Assembly: GCA_963745775.1 (NCBI GenBank)
Contig: CAVUYY010000015.1
Span: 124,001 to 188,000, forward strand
From: Gaiellasilicea sp963745775
GTDB lineage: Bacteria; Actinomycetota; Thermoleophilia; Gaiellales; Gaiellaceae
DNA length: 64,000 nucleotides
Direction: 5' to 3'
A program made the translations under genes and the position numbers. The notes under the pieces are model-generated. The model saw only the letters and a list, made by a program, of their open reading frames with translations. It had not been told where the DNA came from and made no database searches. The first letter of the stretch is position 1. Each line of letters starts with the position of its first letter. This document shows positions 57,535 through 64,000 of the stretch, one piece after another.

Positions 57535-59608
57535 TCCAGGCCTCTGCACGCAGCTCGCCGACTGGCCCGTCGACCGCGAGCTCACGAGCCTCGCCCGGGA
57601 GGAGGTCGAGCACGTTGTCGGAGAAAAGGATCCAACCGGGTTCGGCGGTGGGCCGCGCGTCTTCTAGCACCAGCCCGAGGGCAGCGACACTCCCGCTGTT
57701 CCGAACGACGAGCTTGTGCCCGTCGCGCACGAGCTCGAGCTGCGTGCGCGGCAGGTCGAGGAGCGGCGCGAGATTGTCCGTGCGACTCATCGCGTAGCGG
57801 TTTCCGCCAACGTCGAGCACGAAGATGTCGGCCGCGAAGGCCGCCGAGCGGGGCAGCGATCTCACCGCCGTACGACTCGGCGACGACGCCGCCGTCGAGA
57901 TCGACGAGGCGCGCCGGCGCAGTCACGTGCGCGCGCACCTCCTGCTCGCCCTCCGAGCCCCAGGCCCAGGTCGCGAACGACGCGCTCGGCGCTCCCAGAT
58001 ACGCACGCCGCACGCCCCAGTAGGCATGCTTCGGGTCGCCCCGCCAATCAACTGAGGTCGTACTCCAGGCCATCGGGAACGGCTCGTTTAACTGCCAGGG
58101 GACGACGCCGGCGCCGCGGCGAATCGTCGCCTCGACCGCGTAGCGGAGCCCCTCGTACTGAAGCCACTGGGAGCCGCGACGGAGAAGCTCGATCCCGTCG
58201 AGCCGGCCGCCGAAGCACGCCTGCACGAGCGGAGCGTTGTTCCACCAGGCGCCGAGGTGCGCGTAGACCGGGTTCGAGCGGTCGGCCGGCCAACGATGCT
58301 CCTCCCCGATCAGCGCCTCGAGGGCTCGCCGGTTCGTCATCCCCTCGACCCCGAATTCGCTGTGCAGGTCGGCGCGGCGCGACTCGTAGTGACCGGGGTG
58401 CCCGCGCAAGCCTTGATGTTCCCAGGGGCCATGCAGGTCTCGTCCGTCCGCCGAGGGCGAGCTCGGCACCCACGGCCGGCCGGGATCGAGCGCCTCTACG
58501 ACTTCGCGCAACGCGACGAGCGCGGGCTCCGATCCGTCGACATCGAGCTCGTTCCCGCCGCCCCAGATCGCGAGCGAGGGATGGCGCCTGAGACGAGGGA
58601 CGACGTGTCGCGCGTCGTCTCTGAGTGCCGACACGAACTCGGGATCGTCCGAAGGGACGTTCTCGAGGCCCGAACTCGACTGGCTGAACTCCTGCCAGAC
58701 CAAGAGGCCGAGCTGGTCACAGAGCTCGTAGAACTCCGTCGTCTCGATCAGCCCGCCACCCCAGACGCGGACGAGGTTCGCTCCCGAGTCGGCGGCGAGG
58801 CCCAGCAGGTGCGCAAGCTTCTCTGGGCGCGGGACTCCATACAGCGCATCGATCGGCACCCAGTTCCAGCCCCTGATCGGGGTGCGGACGCCATTGACGA
58901 CGAGGGCGTAGTCGTCCGCCAACTCGATCGTGCGGAAACCGATGGAGTAACCGGCCGCGTCGTAGAGTGACTGTTCCCCCAGCCCTTGGGGCCACCAGAG
59001 CCGCGGCTCCTCGACCCGAAGCACGATCTCCCCGTCGAGCTCGACCGTGCCGACGCCATTTTCTAGACGCACGAGCGGCACTCGCTCCGCGGGCGGATCG
59101 AACGTGACCGGCCGCCAGATCCCCTGGTGGATCAGGCGCGGACAGAAGTCCCAGCCGTACCCCATCCGGCTCTTGTGGACTCGAACTCGGCTCGTCCGCC
59201 CGACCTGCGGCTCGCTCTCCGGAGCGCCGTGCACCGCGACGGCGAGCACGTGCTCGCCCGCGGGCGACTTCGACGCGGAACGCCGCGAACGCTCCGACGT
59301 GGTGCGCGACCTCCTCACCGTCGACGAGCACGGTCGCCTCATGGTCGACTCCACCGAACTCGATCGTGCCGCCTTCGACGCGACGCCGGTACACCCAGGT
59401 CCGGGCAGGTACCCACTCGGCGAGCAGGCTTTGGCGCTCGAAGTAGGGGTCGTCCAGCTCGCCCGCGCGGACGAGGTCGTCGACGACACTGCCCGGAACG
59501 CGCGCGGGCACCCACCCCGGCCGCGTCCCACGGGTCGTTCACGTGCCAGCGCCACTCCTCGCCTAGCCAGCCCTGCAGTTGCCAGCCGTCCCGGTCGAGC
59601 GAGCTCAC
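57521..59608 (-). CDS. GH2 beta-mannosidase-like enzyme, three frame shifts
   Basis: ATG 59608 starts MSSLDRDGWQLQGWLGEEWRW; near 59515 the frame moves to ARVPGSVVDDLVRAGELDDPYFE and YRRRVEGGTIEFGGVDHEATV; near 59270 it moves to GEHVLAVAVHGAP, then a long intact region with RGWNWVPIDALYG, acid/base Glu in WGGGNELD and nucleophile Glu in HSEFGVEG; near 57870 it moves again to the C-terminal beta domain ending at 57521. Joined, it has about 695 residues and the full GH2 order (sugar-binding, Ig-like, TIM barrel). It removes beta-mannose or similar. Intact motifs suggest sequencing indels. Confidence 0.85.
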
Positions 59609-61994
59609 GATTCGAGCAGATCGCTCTCGAAGGCAGCGTCGCCGGCCGGCAGAACGAACGTCTTGATCTCGTGGGCGCCGAACGCGGCCTCGATAGTCCA
59701 GTCGAGCACACGGAGCGACGCGTCTGTCGCACGTCCGGCCGTCTCGTAGGCGCGAACGACGTATGCCCCTCCGTCCTCCGCGCCCTTGAGGACGGTGAGG
59801 ACGACGCCGCCGCCGCCGTCGGAGGCGAAGCCCCGCGCCTGCGGAAGCGGACCGGCGTGATGCGTCTCGATCAGCGCGAACGGGGGCTGATTCAGCTCCG
59901 CGGCGCGCCTAACCACATCGACGGCGCGCCAGTCGCCCGCGTGGGGGATGAGCCTTACGTGAAAGTCCTGGCGGCCCTGATCCATGTAGCTGAAGTCGCC
60001 GCCTTCCTCGAGCTCGCGGGGATCGTGCCAGGCCCAGACGGGGCTGCGGACGACGCTGATCCCGATGTCGCCGCCACGAACGTCGTAGCCGGCCTTGGCG
60101 TCGTTGATCACGGTTAGCCCGCGGCCGCCGCCGGAGACGTCGACCCACGACTGCCCCGGCTCCTCGTCGCCGCTGCTCGGACGCTCCAGGTGCCCGTAGG
60201 GCGTCTCGAAGGTCGCCGTCTCGCGTCACGACCGAGGTCGGATAGCGCAGCTTCAGCAGCTTCAGCTGCTCGTGCCAGTCGAGCGTGACGCGCACATCGA
60301 CGTAGGCCGCACCCGCAGCGAGCACGTAGTCCTCCCGGAGCGTCGAGCTGCCGTAGCGGCTCTCGACGCGGAGGATCGAGCGAACCGGGCCGGTCTCGAC
60401 GAGGCGCGTCCGCTCGCAAGCGAATTCGCCGATCTCCCGGTCGTAGGCCCTGACACCGTGGCCCCAGGTGTCGCTCGGGTCGTCGACGACGACGGCGTGC
60501 TTCGATGCGGGGGCAGCGAGGTCGACACCGGTCGCCTTCAGGACCAGCTTCGCGATCCGACCGCTGGCGGGATCGACCTCGAACAGGAGGTGCTCGTTCT
60601 CGATTCGGGTCTCCGACGTTGGCAGCGGCGCGAGTTCGATGGATCCTTTGCGGATCCGGTAGGTGCGGTACCCCAGCGCCGGCACTTCCACCTGGAACGC
60701 GAGCCGACCGCGCGACGCGCTCATCGTCGTCAGTGGTCGCGTGAGCTGCATCGGCACGCGATCGCCCTCGTCGTCGACGACGTGAGCTCCGTCCTCCCTC
60801 AGCCACGTGTACTCGACCTCGACTCTTGCGAGCAGCCTCCACGGGTGGGGGTTGAAGACGACGACCGGACGCATCTCCTCTTCGTGCTGGATCGCGATAC
60901 TCGCGGCAATCATCTGGATTGAGGCGTTGAACGCGTTGGCCGCGAGGGACGAAGCGTGCCCGATCTGGTCACGCGCGTCCTCGTACGCGGGCTCGATCGA
61001 TGTCCCCGCGAGCGTGTCGTGGAACTGATTGAAGAGGAGGAGCTTCCAGGCACGCGTTAGCTCCCCGTGCGGATACGACCGGAGCCCGAGCGAGTCGGCG
61101 ACCGCGCTCCACTTCTCGGCCGTCGCGAGCAGATTCTCCGCCCGCCGGTTCCAGCGCTTGATCCCGGAGTGGGTCGTGTAGCAGCCGGGTGCGTGGTGTT
61201 GCAGCTCGCCTCGGATCGTCGGGTAGGCCCCGTTCTCGCGCGCCAGTCCGTCGAAGAACCGGCGGAGCGAGCTGAGCTCGAGCCGCGGGCCGTCCCCCTC
61301 CTCGTTCAGTCGCGCGATCTGGTCGAGATTCGACTTCGTCGGGCCGCCTCCGTGGTTGCCGACCCCATAGAAGACGGCGTAATCCTCGTCGCCGTCCGGA
61401 AGAGACGCGAGCGCCTTCTCGACGTGTTCGCCGAGATCGTCCTTCGGGGCGCAGTACTCGTGCGGGATCCGGTAGGCGAGGACGCGCGACCCGTCCGGCG
61501 ACTCCCACCAGAAGATCGGGCTCTCGAGCGTCTTCTCTTCCGGCCCGGGACGCAGGAACACGTAGGAGTCGATCCCGCTCTTCGCGAGGATCTGGGGGAT
61601 CGCCGCGCTGTGGCCGAACGAGTCGAGGTTCGCGCCGGTCGTCGCGACGATCCCGAACTTCTCTCGCAGATAGCGCTGCCCGTAGAGGGCCTGCCGCACG
61701 AGCGACTCGCCGCCCGGGATGTTGCAGTCCGGCTCGACCCACCACCCGCCGACGACCTGGAAGCGGCCGTCCGCGATCCGGGCCTTGATGCGCTCGAAGA
61801 GGGCGGGATCGCTCTCCTCGACCCACTCGAAGAAGAGGGATGAGTCGCAGGTGAAGACGAAGTCCGGGTATTCGTCCATCCGGTCGATTGCCGACTGGAA
61901 GGTGGCGCGCACCTCCTGGTAACCCTCCGGCCACTGCCAGAGCCAGACCGGGTCGATGTGCGCGTTGCCGATCATGTGGAGGCGAGACGCTCAT
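59605..61994 (-). CDS. GH38 alpha-mannosidase, two frame shifts
   Basis: The main frame starts at or before ATG 61975: MIGNAHIDPVWLWQWPEG (metal-binding His6 and Asp8), nucleophile Asp118 in GANLDSFGHS, GVGNHGGGPTK, and LLFNQFHDTLAGTSIEPAY. ATG 61994 overlaps the SIS stop, and adding one base near 61980 would give MSVSRLHMIGNAHID, the usual start. Near 60228 the frame moves to TATFETPYGHLERP and, via SWVDVSGGGRGLTVINDAKAGY, runs to TGA 59605. Joined length is about 797 residues. It trims alpha-mannose from oligosaccharides, probably in the cytoplasm. Confidence 0.9.
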
Positions 61995-62560
61995 TCCCCG
62001 GCGGCCCAGCGGTCGACCCGGTCGATGACGACGTGCAAAAGGAAGACGTGGAACTCCTGGATCCTCGCCGTCGACCCCGACGGGACGAGGAGCGCATGGT
62101 CGGCGTGCGCGAGCGCAGGCCCGCCGTCCCCGCCGCCGAAAAGGACTGTCGTCGCGCCGGCGCTCTGGGCGGCGGCGAGACCACGGACGACGTTCGGCGA
62201 GCGCCCGCTCGTCGAGAAGGCGACGACGACGTCCCCGACGTGCACGAACGCCTGCACCTGTCGCTCGAAAACCTGCTCGAAGGAATAGTCGTTGGCGATG
62301 CAGGTGAGCGCGGCGGAGTCGACCGCGAGCGATTGTGCCGGCAACGGACGCCGCTCGCGGTGAAAGCGACCGACGAGCTCCTCCGCGAAGTGGTTCGCGT
62401 CGACTGAACTCCCGCCGTTCCCGAAGGTGTAGACCCGCGCGCCTGCCGAGAAGCAGTCGACGACGAGCTGCCCTACCGCTTCCACGGCCGGCAGGAGTGA
62501 CTTGACCCCAGAGGCCAGCTCGAGGTGCTCGGCGAGCGCACGGCTGCCCTGGTCAGTCAT
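61991..62560 (-). CDS. SIS-domain phosphosugar isomerase (GmhA-like)
   Basis: The 189-residue protein has the SIS features TFGNGGSSVDANHFAEELVGRF (GmhA-type active site), CIANDYSFEQVFERQ and VVVAFSTSGRSPNVV. GmhA converts sedoheptulose 7-phosphate to a heptose phosphate; within a glycan operon it may isomerise another phosphosugar. ATG overlaps the ROK gene by 8 nt; stop overlaps the mannosidase start. Confidence 0.9.
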   Translation of the reverse strand: MTDQGSRALAEHLELASGVKSLLPAVEAVGQLVVDCFSAGARVYTFGNGGSSVDANHFAEELVGRFHRERRPLPAQSLAVDSAALTCIANDYSFEQVFERQVQAFVHVGDVVVAFSTSGRSPNVVRGLAAAQSAGATTVLFGGGDGGPALAHADHALLVPSGSTARIQEFHVFLLHVVIDRVDRWAAGE

Positions 62561-63555
62561 GCGCGAGCAGGTCGCCCACGGCGGCGCGCTCCCACGCGAT
62601 AGCGGCCGCCCCGACCACGCCGACCTGCGGGCCGAGCGCCGCCTGCACGATCCGCGCGGCGCCCGCGGCGGGCCGCATCGCATCGGTGCGGACGCGTTCC
62701 CGAACCGGCCCGAGCAGCTGCTCGCCGGTTCCGCTGATGACGCCTCCGCCAAGGACGACGAGCTGCGGCTCGAACAGGTTGACGATCGAGGTGAGCCCGC
62801 ACGCGAGCGCATCCGTCGTCTCGCTCCAGACCCGGGCGGCGATTGGGTCGCCGTCGCGTGCCTCCGCTGCGACCTCGCCTGCCGTCAACTCACCCATCCC
62901 TGCTTCGGCCGCCCGCTCGGCGATCGACGTGCCAGAGACAAAGGCCTCGAGACAGCCCTTGCGGCCGCAGCCGCGGCAGAGCCGGCCGTCGCAGTCGACC
63001 GTTACGTGGCCGAGCTCGCCACCGTTGCCGCTCGCGCCGCGATAGAGACGGCCATCGATCACGATCCCGCCTCCGACCCCGGTCGAGATCGTCAGATAGA
63101 CCATATGGCTCGTCCCGGCGCCCGCCCCGTAGCGGTGCTCGCCCGCGGCGGCCGCCGTCGCGTCGTTTTCCAGTGCGACGGGCAGCCCGAAGGCGTGCTC
63201 GGCTTGCGCAGCCAGCGGGCACCTCCAGCCAGCCGGGCAAGTGCGGCGGGGCCGTGAGGATCCCGAGGCGCGTGTCGAGAGGGCCGCCAGCCCCGATCCC
63301 GACCCCGACGACGTCTGCGGAATCGACTCCCGATTCCGCGATCGCGCGGCGGCCGATCCCGAACAGGCGCTCGAGGCCTCGCTCAGGCCCTTCCTCCGCC
63401 CGCGTCGACTCGACGGCGAACGAGAGGATCTTCCCGGCACGGTCGACCACACCCGCCGCCAGCTTCGTACCGCCGATGTCGAGGCCGAGCACGTACGCCG
63501 GCCGCACGGCAACCGAACCGTCCGCGACGGCGCTGGCCGGGCCCGCTGTCGTCAC
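62553..63555 (-). CDS. ROK-family sugar kinase, one frame shift
   Basis: GTG 63555 starts an N-terminal half with LGLDIGGTKLAAGVVD and VGVGIGAGGPLDTRLG. Near 63225, after LPGWLEVP, the frame shifts to LAAQAEHAFGLPVALENDATAA, then the ATPase loop STGVGGGIVIDG and the zinc motif CDGRLCRGCGRKGCLEAF, ending LLAHD at 62553. Joined length is about 333 residues with all ROK motifs, including the catalytic Asp of ENDA. It phosphorylates glucose, mannose or a similar sugar. No N-terminal DNA-binding domain, so it is a kinase rather than a repressor. Confidence 0.9.
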
Positions 63556-64000
63556 TAGCCCTTCCGTCCCTGGGTGGCGATGCCCTCGACGAAGAACCGC
63601 TGGAAGATCGCGAAAAGAATCACCATCGGCAGTACCGTGATCACGGTTCCGGCCATGATGATCTCCCAGCGTCCCTCACCGCCGCCGCCGGCACCCTGCT
63701 GGTCGAGAATCGTCTTCAGTCCGAGCGGGAGCGTGTAGAGCGCGGTGTCCCGGAGGTAGATGAGCGGCGTGATCAGGTCGAACCACTTCGCCTGCAACTC
63801 GAAGATGAAGACGACGATCAGCGCTGGTTTCGCGAGCGGTAGCGCGATTCTCCGGAACATCGAGAAGTAGCTGTCCCCGTCCATGCGCGCCGCCTCGAAC
63901 AGCTCGCGCGGGATCCCGAGGAAGAACTGGCGCAGGAGGAAGATGTAGAAGGCGCTGCCGAAGAAGTTCGGCACCCACAGCGGGTACTGGGTGTTGACGC
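63555..64000 (-). CDS. sugar ABC transporter permease (MalG type), 5' end outside window
   Basis: The last 148 residues of a carbohydrate-uptake permease: membrane helices around NFFGSAFYIFLLRQFF, ALIVVFIFELQAKWF and VITVLPMVILFAIFQRFFVEGI, with the EAA loop EAARMDGDSYFSMFRRIALPLAKPAL that contacts the ATPase. It ends in the TKG-like tail ATQGRKG. The stop overlaps the ROK GTG by one base, so transport and catabolism are one transcript whose promoter lies beyond the window. Confidence 0.93.
   Translation of the reverse strand, partial: VNTQYPLWVPNFFGSAFYIFLLRQFFLGIPRELFEAARMDGDSYFSMFRRIALPLAKPALIVVFIFELQAKWFDLITPLIYLRDTALYTLPLGLKTILDQQGAGGGGEGRWEIIMAGTVITVLPMVILFAIFQRFFVEGIATQGRKG

Overview
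The window is GC-rich, densely coded bacterial DNA, most likely from an actinobacterium of the Thermoleophilia type (Gaiellales or Solirubrobacterales-like). That placement is inferred from the F420-dependent LLM enzyme and the PPOX-fold flavin/F420 protein, an actinobacterial-type conserved Cys-x-Cys protein, very frequent GTG starts with GTGA/ATGA overlaps, and many promoters whose -10 hexamer ends 5-8 nt before the start codon (leaderless transcripts). No CRISPR array, insertion sequence, integrase or phage gene was seen.

Layout. 0-3.2 kb: a partial hypothetical gene, an HtrA-type membrane-anchored protease, and a translationally coupled pair made of a SLOG-like Rossmann protein and a two-TM pentapeptide-repeat protein. 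3.2-11.3 kb: a Grx4/BolA iron-sulfur pair beside aconitase, a PfkB kinase coupled to an Asp-box protein, PhzF, SixA-like phosphatase, and an ABC exporter pair. 11.3-21.6 kb: gamma-glutamyltransferase; three cyclic-di-GMP proteins (GGDEF+HD-GYP, HD-GYP, GGDEF) around a pilin-like protein and a 28-residue membrane peptide; then two large exported proteins (proline-rich and DUF11-repeat) separated by half of a tRNA-Arg gene.

21.9-41.7 kb is a nitrogen block. carAB is divergent from argCJBDF-argR-argGH across a 38-bp region carrying ARG-box-like sites. It is followed convergently by gltBD-hxlR and glnK-amt. Together they take up ammonium, make glutamate, and convert it to arginine. CarB lacks the C-terminal allosteric domain, the PII protein lacks the modifiable T-loop tyrosine, and glnK-amt is preceded by a structured leader with an intrinsic terminator that can form alternative structures.

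41.9-49.2 kb holds a complete tRNA-Arg(CCU), a sparsely coded stretch with decayed or error-ridden genes, a secreted trypsin-like protease, an alpha/beta hydrolase, and several small or F420-related genes.

49.2-64.0 kb is one long minus-strand operon (at least 12 overlapping genes) for glycoside uptake and breakdown: MalG-type permease, ROK kinase, SIS isomerase, GH38 alpha-mannosidase, GH2 beta-mannosidase-like enzyme, an unassigned alpha/alpha-barrel-like protein, GH1 beta-glucosidase, class I aldolase, FAD-dependent oxidoreductase, TIM-barrel isomerase, Gfo/Idh/MocA dehydrogenase and galactokinase.

Caution: at least eight genes with otherwise intact family sequence, including argF, carry single-base frame shifts. 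This pattern points to indel errors in the underlying sequence rather than mass pseudogene formation, so every broken gene here should be read with that in mind.
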